DNA from: Lateolabrax maculatus
Lineage: Eukaryota; Chordata; Actinopteri; Acropomatiformes; Lateolabracidae
Assembly (NCBI GenBank): GCA_031216445.1
Contig: CM062200.1
Coordinates: forward strand, 2,183,501-2,247,500
Length of the DNA: 64,000 bases
Direction: 5' to 3'
Shown in pieces: positions 1 to 11,296 of this stretch. The notes below the pieces were generated by a model, which did not search any database, was not told where the DNA came from, and saw only the letters and a program-made list of their open reading frames with translations. The position numbers and the translations under genes were made by a program. Positions within the stretch are counted from its first letter, which is position 1. Each line of letters begins with the position of its first letter.

Positions 1-327
1 TATTTCTTTCAAAATACTGGATACTTTGACCTCCAGGGGCATCTAAAAATCTTTAAAAGAGGACAAATCTGTGAAGAACAAAATGACTCTTTGGTTTAGC
101 AGCTCACAGTTTGTGTCCACACTGAGCTGTAACAAGCCAAAACTGACTTAAATGATAAAATTGTTAATGAATACATGTGTTTTTAATCAATGAATCAACA
201 AATTGTTTCAGAAGGACAGTTGTATAGTAGAGCAAAGGGGTGAATTTAACACATTTGGATATATGAAAATGCAGTTTGAGGAGCTCTAATAAAAGGAAAA
301 TAATAGAGAATATGGGAAAAGTATCAC
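1..327 (-). other. trim16 first intron (partial)
   Basis: AT-rich sequence following the trim16 donor on the minus strand. No exon or recognisable repeat is seen. Confidence 0.6.
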
Positions 328-1033
328 TTGCCGCTATTTGTCTGCGAGCCTCCACCACAGGTACGGTGTTGTGGCCCCTGTGGTCCTCCCTCACACAGTC
401 CTGACAGACGCAGCAGGCGTCGGCGCAGCAGAACAGCTCCAGGGGCCACTTGTGGCTCTCGCATGTCCGCCTCTCGATGTCCCTGAGCGGCTCCACCAGC
501 CGGTGGTTCTGAAACTTTGGGTTCTCCAGGTGAGGTCGGAGGTGGGCCTCGCAGTACGACACCAGGCAGGTGAGGCAGGACTTGAGGGCCCTGCGGGGGC
601 TCTCGATACACGAGTCACACACCACATCATCGGGGCCCAAAGGTTCCTCCTTCACCTCCTCTTCTGCTGCATTTTTCACCTCTCCATCTGCCTCTTTCTT
701 CTCCTCCTCAGGCTTCTTGGGGTCCTCAGACTCCTTCAGATCTTCTTTGAATTTGACCTCCTTTGCCGTCTTGGAGTCCCGACTTTGCTCCTTTTTGCCG
801 TTGATCACAGGAGCATCGGTCTCTGTTCCGTTCTGTACAGGAGCATCTGCAGGATCAGGTTTGTCTGAGCTCTGCCGACACCCGGGATATCCTTTGCTTT
901 TGTCCCCGAGGCAGGAGCCATGAACAGAGTGGCCGCAGACTGCCGGGCTGTCTGCGCTCAGTGCACCTGAGCAGACGCCACACTGCTGCTGTTTGGGGAT
1001 GGGAGCTGCTCCTTCAATTGCTGCGTCTGCCAT
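328..1033 (-). CDS. trim16: trim16-like, 5' coding exon (partial gene)
   Basis: First coding exon of a TRIM16-type B-box protein, read from an ATG at 1033-1031 to a donor at 328/327 (GGCAA|GTGATAC); later exons (coiled coil, PRY-SPRY) lie off the left edge. About 235 residues are visible. A short Cys/His finger occupies residues 18-52, then an acidic Lys/Glu-rich linker (about 55-135). Next come B-box 1 (starting VVCDSCIESPRRALKSC) and B-box 2 (CESHKWPLELFCC...CQDC...H). The B-box pair matches my memory of TRIM16, which lacks a canonical RING. TRIM16 proteins are E3-ligase-like factors linked to damaged-membrane autophagy and stress responses (family knowledge). TRIM25 or TRIM47 relatives are the main alternatives. 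The open frame continues past the donor to 164, but that tail is hydrophobic intron translation and is excluded. It lies downstream of fads6 on the same strand. Confidence 0.78.
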
Positions 1034-3444
1034 GTCAGCTCCTCTCTGTTCAGCTTGGCCTCCGCTCTCTTGTGCTCTCTGAAACTAACTGGCTCAGCCG
1101 CTTTTGGCCGACTCTGGATCACACCGAAGAGCCTGGAATGCCACACCTAGAGGATGTCAGTCAGGGCCCATAGTTTCAGTCTAAATGTTTTCCGCCCCTT
1201 TAGCTCCCACATGCAAGCAGACAAACCGGCAAACAGTGATACACCTCCCACACACATCCACTGCCCTCCCCTCCCCTGAAGGAGAAAGAAACCACAGGGT
1301 GGAGCCCTCACAAGGAACAGAAGGTGGGGTGTAGAGTTGCATTCTCCCGCATTCATTGTGTTTGAACATGAACTGAAACAAGGTTGACGGTTCACAGACA
1401 TTTATCTCACCCCAGTGATGAACTAATTAACTGCTCTGTTGCTCTGCTGTATCTGTCACAGCACGATTGAACCGTCTTGATAAAATCGGAGGAGCCTTTC
1501 GTCTCTTCTCCGGCTTTCTCTCTCACATCATGTGAGCATTTCTGCTGCTCCAAAGTTCAAGTGGAAATGCAAATATATTGAGTGAATCAGCAGGATCAGG
1601 AAGCAGAATGAGGGCCGATACTGCCACCAAGTGATCAGAGCCTCAATCTGATCAAATAGGAGTACAACAGTTCTTTGTGAAAGTGAAGAATAAAACACAT
1701 TTACCAGGTGACTCACAGTTAAGCGTAAGAGGAACATTCAGAGCAGATCTCATGTGGTCGTGTGATTAATCACGTGTGTTCAGCCAATCAGAAACATGGA
1801 TTTTACCTCCATTGTTCTTTTTTTTGTTTAAAAAAAGCAAAACTTTTTTTTACATTTTCGCAATTTTTTTCTGCAAATGTCAATATGTTTTTTCAAAGGT
1901 TTTTTTGTATGAAACCTTCAACAAAAGCATGAATCATTTCATGCATCATGAAAAAAAGTTAGACAAAAAAGAAACATAAAGGAGAAGATACATCAAAGAA
2001 AAATATAAAAAGGAGAAGAAAACATATTGGCAAGTGCAGAACAGAATAATGTATGGAAGGGGTTTGCAATAAATGATTGCAGGCTTTGTTCTTATGGTTT
2101 GCACCCCTGAGGAATGCAGGAAGTCACATGTGTGCCTATTCTAAATTAAACATGTCGTTTTGGAGAACGTGTTGTTCATCATGACCAATGATAACTGGTA
2201 GTCATTTCGCATCATGTCTGGGCTCTACAACCCTGACAGGCTGATCTGAACCAACCAAAAATAACTCAAGAGCCCCCTGAGAGGAAAACTGCACTTATCA
2301 ATATTTGCAAATCAACAATTGATCAAATGACTAAGTCTAATGTGAAAGAATTCATTTATTTAAACAGTAATGTCACTTAAATAAGAACTTTACATAGACA
2401 GCACACACGCTCAGATACTGGAATATGAGACAATGTGTCAATAAAGGCAATAAGACAATGTTTAATTCATGAAAATTAATGTTAAAATTTATTATCAGAA
2501 AGAAACACACACTGAGACACCTCTATGTGCCTGTGTACTGGAACTACAATGCAGTCAAGGAAACAGCAAATTAAACATTTGCATTGAGAACAACAGCCTG
2601 TCTGTCTGCCTGTCTGTCTGTACACAGTCAGGAGGCGATTAGCATAAAGACGAGAAGAAAAATCTGAGAAAACTCTGTCTTTGTATTTCCCTAAATGCCT
2701 GAACTATTCATTTAAAGGTTAAATATGATGTTATTATTCATGATGATCACGAAAAAACAACTTCGAGTTTTTGATCAATTGATTTGATTCCAACTCTGTA
2801 AAACTGTACTCTGAAAAATGCCAATAAATTATACTTATTGTAGCCAGAAAAGTGCAAGATACTGTAAGATACTGTATTTCTATTGCTGGTTTTATATTTT
2901 ACTGCTGTGCTTAGTTTATGTAACTTTTACCTTAAAGAATCTTTATCATCTGCAATGATTCAATGAAGGAAATCCCAAGTTTGAATTAGCAATTTCTTCA
3001 TATATCTAATAAAATCTCCCGATAGATACAGAGTTAAACAGTATGAGGTGTTTGGTAACCATCTCTGTGAGTGTAAGTCACCCAGGACTCAAAAGGAGCC
3101 TCTCTAAGTTGAATGCTCTTCATCAGGCAGGCCTCAGGTCAGTTCCCACTGTGACTTGTAATGCAGCACACATTTTGGTTGAGCGCTTATGTTTGTGCTT
3201 CTTATTAAATTCCCTCTAAAAGTGTCGGATATCAACTCAATTTAGCCCCTGATATGAAAGTAAACTACATAAATCTTTAATGTGTTTATGTGTTATTGAT
3301 TAAAAACCTATTTTCTAGTCTAGAGACTATTCAAACCCAGACTCTGGAGGTCGTAACATGTCAGCAGAAATGCACTTAATCACTGAAGCTTGTGCTTTTT
3401 GAGCAGCGGCAGTCATGAATAGTCTGAATAGTGTTTCTTCTTCG
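1034..3444. other. Intergenic fads6 to trim16
   Basis: About 2.4 kb between the fads6 stop and the trim16 start, both genes minus. It should hold the fads6 3' UTR and the trim16 promoter and 5' UTR. Short open frames at 1147-1401 and 1528-1979 are not convincing. The 1790-2035 stretch is T- and A-rich simple sequence. No CpG island or clear core promoter is seen. Confidence 0.5.
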
Positions 3445-3626
3445 TCACTGCACTCCCACCAGCTCTGTGATCGGCGGGGCGAACACCATCAGTTCCTGGT
3501 ATTTGTGGAAGAAAAAGTGCAGGCGCGAGAGGTAGCTGTCCTCCTGGTAGGGAAGCTGTTTTTCAGTCAGATACTTGGACACGACGGGTTTCACCTGGAC
3601 GGACACAGGGCCAGTTTTATAACACA

Positions 3627-3673
<47 letters not shown>

Positions 3674-6600
3674 CAGCTGTGGTTTCTAGCAAACAAGGAA
3701 ACCACTGAGCAGTATCTACAGGGAATGGACATCCATGGTTACAGATACACAAATACAAAGAGCCAAATCACACACACACACGCACACACAACATGACCTG
3801 GCAACAGGTAAACATCACAAAAAGTGTCAATTAGTAGAAAAAACAACAACATTGTAATTCTACAGTAGTTCAGAGTATTTGAAAGGTAATCAAGCACAAA
3901 CGACTCCTACAAAAAGTGACTAAAATGAGCTCCACCTTTACCAGCTGCAACATTAAAGTGACAAACACATTAATGCATCAATAGTTATAATCCACTAATT
4001 TAATATATCTCATTCTGAAATGGGCCATTCTACATAATGAGTACTTTTACTTTAGAAACATCATAAGTAAATGACATAAAAAACTGACTACTTATTACCC
4101 AGTAAAAATAGTTAATTACTCTTAAAATTTGTGGACAAGGCGAGCTTTATTTATATTTCATAAATTTCTTTGCCAATGGGAAACAAAAAAAACAAACTCA
4201 CGTTTCATTTTTAGTAAGTTACTTCATTTCATGTTATCTACTGTTACATTGTACTCTTTAACCTTAACTAAACAATTCTGTCTTTCTGTTTGTGCCATAA
4301 AGAAATCTCATCTTGTCCAATAGATCCACAGTTAAAGTCCAAAAACTGATGAAATGTAATGATTTTGGGATGAATCGTTTCCTACCTTTAAACACATGTA
4401 ATCAGACAGGAAGGGGAAGAGATGGTGCTCCACGTGGCAGTTGATAAGCGAGTGTCCAAAAACCCAGTCCAGCAGGGGGTTCCGCGGCAGGTTCAGGACT
4501 CCGTGGGTCATCTGGTAGATCCTCTTGGGTCGGCGGGTCGGAGAAAACATGTGGAGGCCGATGTGCTGCGGATTATTAAATTCGGTTAAACGTTTGTGGG
4601 CAGTCACACAGGTTATATACAGCACGTGATCAGTTGGGGAATAAGGTCACCACAAGGTCACTTAGTAGCTGTTCTGGTGCTTTCAGTCACGTCACATGAT
4701 CTTCCACGGCAGGTGGAGTCACGTTTCCTTTCCATCTGCTGTGTGATGTGACTGAAAGCTCCAGAAAAGCTACTAAGTGGACTTTTTTTTGTGAGATTGT
4801 TTTGTCAACTGGTGTTTGCAAAGTCAAGAAGGAACTTTCAATCTCATATATAAACAGGTTGAATTAAAGTATCACAGTGAAAGAGCTCCTGCTGCAGTAA
4901 AGAGTTCCTGTCAGTGCTTTATTATCTCTGATGTTTCTGGATTAATATTCCTGCTGCATTCATGTATCTGTTGCATTTTCCTGCTGTAGATGTTTAAGGT
5001 TGAGCTCATTTAACTCCTTTATATCCTGTTGAGTAGTTTAATCTGCAGCAATGCATCATGGTCTATAAGATCATCACGTGTTTGTAGCGTTGCCGTCTTG
5101 TGAGAACCACGTCTCTCTAAAAGACGATGCCTCAGATGAGGCAGTAACCGCCACCTGCAGGGGTGTGGTGTAGGGGTCCAGATTGGCCCCTGTTCATATT
5201 TCCACAAACAAACTGACACACAGTGAACTTGAGACGTTCAGGGCCCCGGGATGTCTGAGGCCGCAGGGTGGATTTCAAGTCCAAAAATTTCAATATGTGT
5301 TCAGCATCATTTGCACCAAAACAACAAGAAAACTGTCACCACTGCTTTCATGAACACAAAATAAAGAATACATGTATACAAGTATATTTTAAGCTTTAAC
5401 GTGTGTCTCATTTTTAAAGGACAGAGTTTTAGTGCACAATGTTTTCAGATGAGACACTAGAATCAGTCAAGCCAAAGGTCGTCCTCAGCTCGAAGTACAG
5501 GAAGTTCAGGGGGGATAAGATAAGACAATGGCCAACAACAGCAGCAGGAGCCAGGGGAGACCAGGTTTTCAGTCTGACCCCATACAGAGAACAAACATTC
5601 TCCCCTTTTGGACCCTTGATTTCACATCAAGAACCTGTGTTCTCTAATCCACCTTCACACACTTTGATCAGAACAATGCACAATGACTCCAGCCGGGGGA
5701 AATCATGCATGAATTGTTCCTTTTTATCCCGTTAGTTCACTGACTGCTCTGATCCTTGAGAGCACAAAGCTGCAGTGAACAAGAGGTGCTCTCATGACTG
5801 TTTGGCACGAAAAGAAGCCACGGTCTTTAACCAAACCTGTGAGAGGTAAACACCTGTGCCTGGCTATAGAGAATTTAGAATTACCATAGTAGTAGCCCAT
5901 TTAGTAGCTGTTCTGGAGCTTTCAGTCACATCACATGATCTTAATCGAGCTGTCGCAGAAATGTAGATGTTCAAATGTCAATTCTTCCGAGCACTTAAAG
6001 GAGTTCTCGTCCACATTGGCTTAAGTTGCTGTTGAAGATCATGTGATATGATTGCAAGCTCCAGAACAGCTACTAAATGGACCTGGTGAAAGTGTTTTCA
6101 AATACAATGGTCTATTCTATACTGTAAAAATGAAATAAATCCAACCACCAGCATGGCTCTATAATCAGTCAGTGCTCCACTTTGGTCCAGACTGAAATCC
6201 AGTCTCTCAACAACCGTTGGATGGTGGTTCATTCTGTACAGACATTTATGTTCCTCACAGGATGAATCCTACTGACTTTTCATCTAGCACCAACATTTTG
6301 TCCAATTACTTTGGTTTAAGACCAGATATCTGCAAAACTAAAGATAATCCCATGATCCTCAGATGCTCTTTGTGTTTAATGGTAACTAACAGAACATTTT
6401 AAACATTATAACCGCTGAACAACATGTTCGAACATTTGCAGCCTCACCGAGCCACCAGCATGGCCGAAGACTCAGGACATGTACTGAACAGCAGGCCTGC
6501 CACTGGTATTTCTCACCTGGAAAATGTTGACATGGATGTAGGGCACAGAGAACATCGCTCTGCATACAAGCATGCAGAGTAAAGCGCTGAGAGGCGACAG

Positions 6601-9600
6601 GAACCCCGAGACGTGGATCAGCAGCCAGTACTGTGAATACAGGCCCAGTGTTACCATCAGGATGGTCCTGACAACGTGGGCCAAAGAGTGTCCTCTGAGG
6701 TGAGCTGCAAAACCAGAGAATCAGAAACCATCACATGCATGAGAATAAACTCACACCTTGGTGAGAGAGGCGAGGTAACACGGGAACTTGAACAGGATCA
6801 GAAGGTAAGAAATCTATCTCAACTTTACGCTGATAATCACATTTAATGTTGAAATATTTGAGTAAACCCATAAACCGCCAGGCCTTCCTCGGTCCTGTGG
6901 CGCCTCTTACCGAGTGCAACAAGTGGCGTGATGATAGGCACGGCCAGGGGAGCTATGAACAGGTAGACAGTGCGAGGCAGGAAGGGGACCTTCCACACGC
7001 TGGAGTCACCCAGTCCAATGACATTAGTATGAGCATGATGCATCTTAATGTGGCCCTGAATGCCGGCTTGAGCTGAGAATGAGCCACAGATCTGAGTGGA
7101 TGAACACAAGGACAGATGGGCGCGTTTATGGACCAACAGCAAAACTGACGCAACACATAAAACAATCAATGAAAAGCAGGAAAATCCATTTTGGTATTGA
7201 TTGACTTCACCCTAGTTTTGATATATGTTTTAAGCATAAGCAGCTAATAATAGGCTGGGGGCAGCAACAACAGCAAAGGTCATGAGGACATTTTGTTTTC
7301 CTAAAGAGCTACTGAACGTTCTGTGAACATTCACATCTGAATTCACGATTTGATTTATTCAAGGGCAGAGGTTATAAAACACAGCTTTAACAACCTGATG
7401 TACACGGTTAAACACATCCATGAAGGGTAATCATTCACTCTTGTAAACATTAGTGTTTCTAGGGTCATACATGGGCTGGCAGTCCACCTTTATTTACACA
7501 GAGTAGGCTGGCTGAGAACGAGGCCTCGCCCTGCTTCACACTCCCACCTGCTCTATATACTGCAGACGCATACGACTCCTCACTGAGCAGCTTCACTGGA
7601 GTTGAACCAATAGAACATAGTTGCTTTCTTGCCAAGAGTTAGATGAGAAGATTGATACCACTCTCGTGTCTGCATGGTTAATATGAAGCTAACTTAGCTT
7701 TGCATAAAGCCGCTGTAAAACTAATTAACACATAATCTTGTTTGCCTAATTTGCACAAAAAACAAACTGCATAAGAGAGGAGGGTTTTATGAGGTCATAT
7801 TTCTTGGCCGGACTATTTCTCAGCTTGGGCAGCGAATTTCTGGAGTCTTGTTGTCACTGTGCGGTTGTCACCCCCCCACCCCCACAACACATCTCATCTT
7901 TACTCTTCTGTGTTTGTTCATATGAAACACATGAGATATCACATGTTAATGATTGAGCTTTGAAGGTGTTAGGACAGGGCCGGGCTAGCTGTTTCCCCCT
8001 GTTCCCAGTCTTTATGCTAAGCTAAGCTAAAGCTTCATAATTAGAGAGTGGTTTCAATCTTCTCATCTAACTCTGGGGAAGAAAGCAAATAAGTATCAAA
8101 CTATTCAAAATGTCAAACTATTCCTTTAAGCGCCTCCCTCGACTGCAGCAGCTCCATTTGAGAACCATAACTGACCCAGAAATAAGCTCAGCTGCTTAAT
8201 GACAGCCTTCAGTTTATTTCTGAACATCTCACCTCGATGAAGAAGACGGCCCAGAACTTCCCCCAGGCCTGCGACTCGCTCAGCGCCCCGTGGCTGGCCA
8301 GATGTGTCCCTTTGATGGTGATGACGGCGTGAGCCACGCCCATCAGCAGCATGCCGGCTGAAAACCACAAGATCTGCGAGGAGCCCAGCAGCAGGAAGGC
8401 TGCAAGACAGAGCACACGGACCCACATCCAAATCAAAGAGATACCGAGTTGATGCCTTTTATGTTTGCATTTACATAACATACTTTTGATCAGGAACTTA
8501 ACACTAGTGGGACAAAACAATATCATAAAAGTTTGTGCTGAGGGTGCCACCACAACAGTTTATCTTTTGTACATATAAGGACATCTCGGACTCTTGGATA
8601 CCACGAGTGGCACTTTAACTCTAAAGGTCATGTTTTTGTAACTTGGCATCAATGTAAATTCTCTCGAGCCAACTTCATTAGCTGTGTGTCACTCTGAAAG
8701 CCATCCAGGACCATGATACATCTGGCTTTTAGACTTTAACATTCAATGTAAAATGACTTTATTATACTTAGGTTACCATGCAATTTAAAGCTGCTATAAT
8801 CAATGTTTTTGCGATAACAATGGCTCAAATGACTATGTGCAATGTGAAAGAGGTCGCTCGTAATGAATGCCAGACTCCGCAGCTCCCCTCAGCTCTAAAG
8901 AGCATTTTAGCGTCTTTCAGCTCATTGTTTTGGTTTTATAACCCTCTATTTGCTCAGTACCAAAAAGCAGACAGACACAGTTAAAGACGAGCTGGTGAAC
9001 TTAGTGGAGCATTTAGCAGCATAAGAGACAGATATTTCCCTCAGGAGGTGGTGGAGACCAAAAACAGAGTTAAAAGTGAGTGAATATATAGGAATTAATA
9101 TCAGGAATTAATGCTAAGGTGTGTGCTGTAAAAAAGCTACTGTTTACAAAATCAGCTTTATATGGTGCAAGTTAAACTCTTACACACTGGTCCTTTATGT
9201 TATGTTTATTGGCAAAAAAAATCAATTAATGCAGATATATAGTATACAGTGTTATGCGTGTTTGCTTGCTCAGGCTAACAGGAATTCAGTCATGTGGAAA
9301 TTTTGACAGTTACTAATGAAAAGTCTCTAGTGGGATTCATTTTCATCTTTTAATGATAATCCATCCAGTAGTTGTTGAAATTGCAGGATCAACGGACCAA
9401 CAGATCCACACTGCAACGCCGCTGTGTGGCTAAAAACAGGCGGTGTTGCATTCCTCTGCAGCAGCGGTATGACTTTCAGCAGGCAGGAAGATCAGGTGAA
9501 TAAATGAAACTGCATCCTTAACTGGAGGTGACTGTGCTGCTTTGTGTCGGACACTGTTTCATCACACAGGGGGTTCCTTCACGATTACATCACCATGTAC

Positions 9601-11296
9601 CGTCTCTGTTTACAATTATCTGCAGGGCTCCACATCATGCAGAAATTAGCATTTTCTGCATTTAAAACCTCATGATTTTCTTGATTGCTTTGTTCTTTAT
9701 TCAACTCTGATCATTCAATGCACTTTTCACACACATTAAAACATTTATACTGACTTACTGTCAGCAAATTCAATTTGATGATAAAATTACCTGATCACAT
9801 TGAATAATTAATGAAATGCAGCATTGATGTGGTAAAGGATTGTACTTTTTAAAACTATAATAACCCTGCAACACAAGCAGCCGGTGAGGCTTCTCAGGCT
9901 CACAGGGTTTGGGCGACATGTTCTCTTCCTAACCAAATCAAACTGTGCTAATATACTGCACCTCCTATTTCAAAGCAGCCTATTTCAAGGCGATAAGTCA
10001 CTGTGATACATGATGACAGATGCCTCCTCAGCCTCACTGTGAGACTAAATTTAATTCCAAGTATTTCTTCCCCCTTATAGTATAGTCAGGGAGACACAGT
10101 GCGGATTAACTTGAGGAAAACTCACAAAAAAGCAAGTATAGCAGAGTGAATGCAGCAGTAATCTGCGTCTACAAGTCTAGATTACAAATCAGGCTCGAAC
10201 CAGGTGTCCTGTGGTGCTGCTAAAAGCTGTCAGTTCTAATGATCAAGTGACATGAGTCACAATAGACACTAGTCCTAATTGAGGTCAGTGGCCGACCGGC
10301 AGTGACCCAGATAGAGGGGAACCATGGGACACCGTGAATGTGTAAATCAGTTATGACAACAGTGCCGGACTGAGGGGTCTCAGCGAGAAATAGCTGTGCT
10401 TGTATTTTAAAAATGCAAAACATGCTTTATTTGTAAGGGGGATGTATACAAGGTAAAACATAGAGACAGAGTAGATCAAGTAGAACAACTTTGATAATTA
10501 ATTAATAATTAGTCAAAAATAACCAAATGTATCTTGTTTCAGCTTCTCAAATGTGAATATTTTATGATTTTCTGATCATATGATAGTAAACTGAATATTT
10601 GTTTTTTTTAGTCTAAAATAATAAATAGTGAAAATAATTGTTAGTTAAAGCCCTCAATACAGTTATCTTGTGATGGAAAATTTACATTTTCCTGCAGTAT
10701 AGATTCTGCACTGTAAAGGCAATATAGCAACTATATTTCAAGGTGACAAAAATAAAACTGTCATATTCCTACATCCAAGATGTTATGTTACTGCAGAAAA
10801 TGTATTGAAAGTATATTTTATTAATTTGTTCATCAGACGCAGTAAAAATGAATTAACATCAATTTGAGGTTTCTGTCTTCTGTCACAGTAACTATAGTTT
10901 CATCTCCTCGTTACTAACAACATTCAGGACTTTTTAAGCTTTAAAGAAAAGCAGCCCCTGATCCCAGCAGCTGACTGAAGCTCCCACAGTGTGCAGAGTC
11001 TTACCAGGCGGCAGACAGAAGAATGCTGCTGCCAGGATGCTGCAGTCGATCCCCCTCCTCTCCCACCAGCTGCTCTCCTTCACCATCTTCTGCACCAGCC
11101 TCGTCAGCTCCATCATCAGAGACTCCTTCTCCGCCTCTTCGCCACCTGTCCCTCCGTTCTTCTTCCACTCTCCCTTCATCTCTCCACTGCCGTCCTCTGA
11201 ATCCCCTTTCCTCTTCACTAACATCTCCCCCATCCTCCCACCTCCTGCTCCTCTCTCTTCCCGTCCTTCCCTCCACTCCTCCGGTACACTCTGCAT
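3445..11296 (-). CDS. fads6: Fatty acid desaturase 6, six exons
   Basis: Membrane desaturase of the FADS6 type, an orphan di-iron fatty-acid desaturase of the ER membrane; its substrate is not settled in the family. Minus-strand exons: 11296-11005, 8399-8233, 7091-6911, 6704-6517, 4565-4386, 3594-3445. All phases agree, giving 385 residues plus stop. Histidine boxes are visible: HLASH at 130-134, HIKMHH at 167-172 and HVEHH at 320-324. A further HLRGHSLAH spans the exon 3-4 junction. Hydrophobic segments surround boxes 1 and 2. The carboxyl end PPITELVGVQ and the SSWWER motif in exon 1 match vertebrate FADS6 as I recall it. The first ~60 residues are a low-complexity Gly/Glu/Lys region unlike the rest. 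The start chosen is the first ATG of exon 1, so the true N terminus is less certain. It sits beside ush1g as in human 17q25. Confidence 0.93.
3628..3671. repeat. (CA)n microsatellite
   Basis: About 22 CA units. It lies in the last intron of fads6; in the transcript it is a (UG)n tract ending 33 nt before the final 3' splice site. Confidence 0.97.
4656..4782. mobile_element. Foldback MITE-like element, family A
   Basis: Inverted arms: TTAGTAGCTGTTCTGG on the left and its near complement CCAGAAAAGCTACTAA on the right, both flanked by TCAGTCAC-type sequence. Related copies occur at 5897-6084 (full foldback), 35519-35590 (one arm) and 45167-45205 (fragment). No coding capacity. It lies in fads6 intron 4. 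Confidence 0.7.
5897..6084. mobile_element. Foldback MITE-like element, family A
   Basis: Second complete copy. The arms CATTTAGTAGCTGTTCTGGA and its inverse near 6055-6084 enclose about 130 bp. It lies in fads6 intron 4. Confidence 0.7.
6161..6300 (-). repeat. Dispersed repeat, family D
   Basis: Contains TTTGGTCCAGACTGAAAT and ACAACCGTTGGATGG. Related sequence recurs at 9340-9400, 31398-31535, 55320-55440 and 61840-61975 in this window. It resembles a very common teleost interspersed repeat; the class is not assigned. Confidence 0.55.
7619..8130. mobile_element. Foldback dispersed element, family B
   Basis: The left arm TTAGATGAGAAGATTGA (7640-7656) is inverted on the right as TCAATCTTCTCATCTAA (about 8056-8072). 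Both arms sit next to GCTTTCTT/AAGAAAGC. The middle contains TTTATGCTAAGCTAAGC. The right end is AAACTATTCCTTTAA. Partial copies lie at 22236-22338, 35822-36022 and 53729-53954. It is noncoding and lies in fads6 intron 2. Confidence 0.65.
8775..9125 (+). repeat. Dispersed repeat, family G
   Basis: Contains the block GGTGGTGGAGACCAAAAACA near 9047, shared with 16055-16085 (TTGGTGGAGACCAAACCAG) and 62960. It lies in fads6 intron 1; the class is not assigned. Confidence 0.45.

Noticed and set aside
164..327. Open frame extension of the trim16 exon with a hydrophobic tail
   Set aside because: It follows a good splice donor and reads as AT-rich intron; TRIM16 has no such segment.
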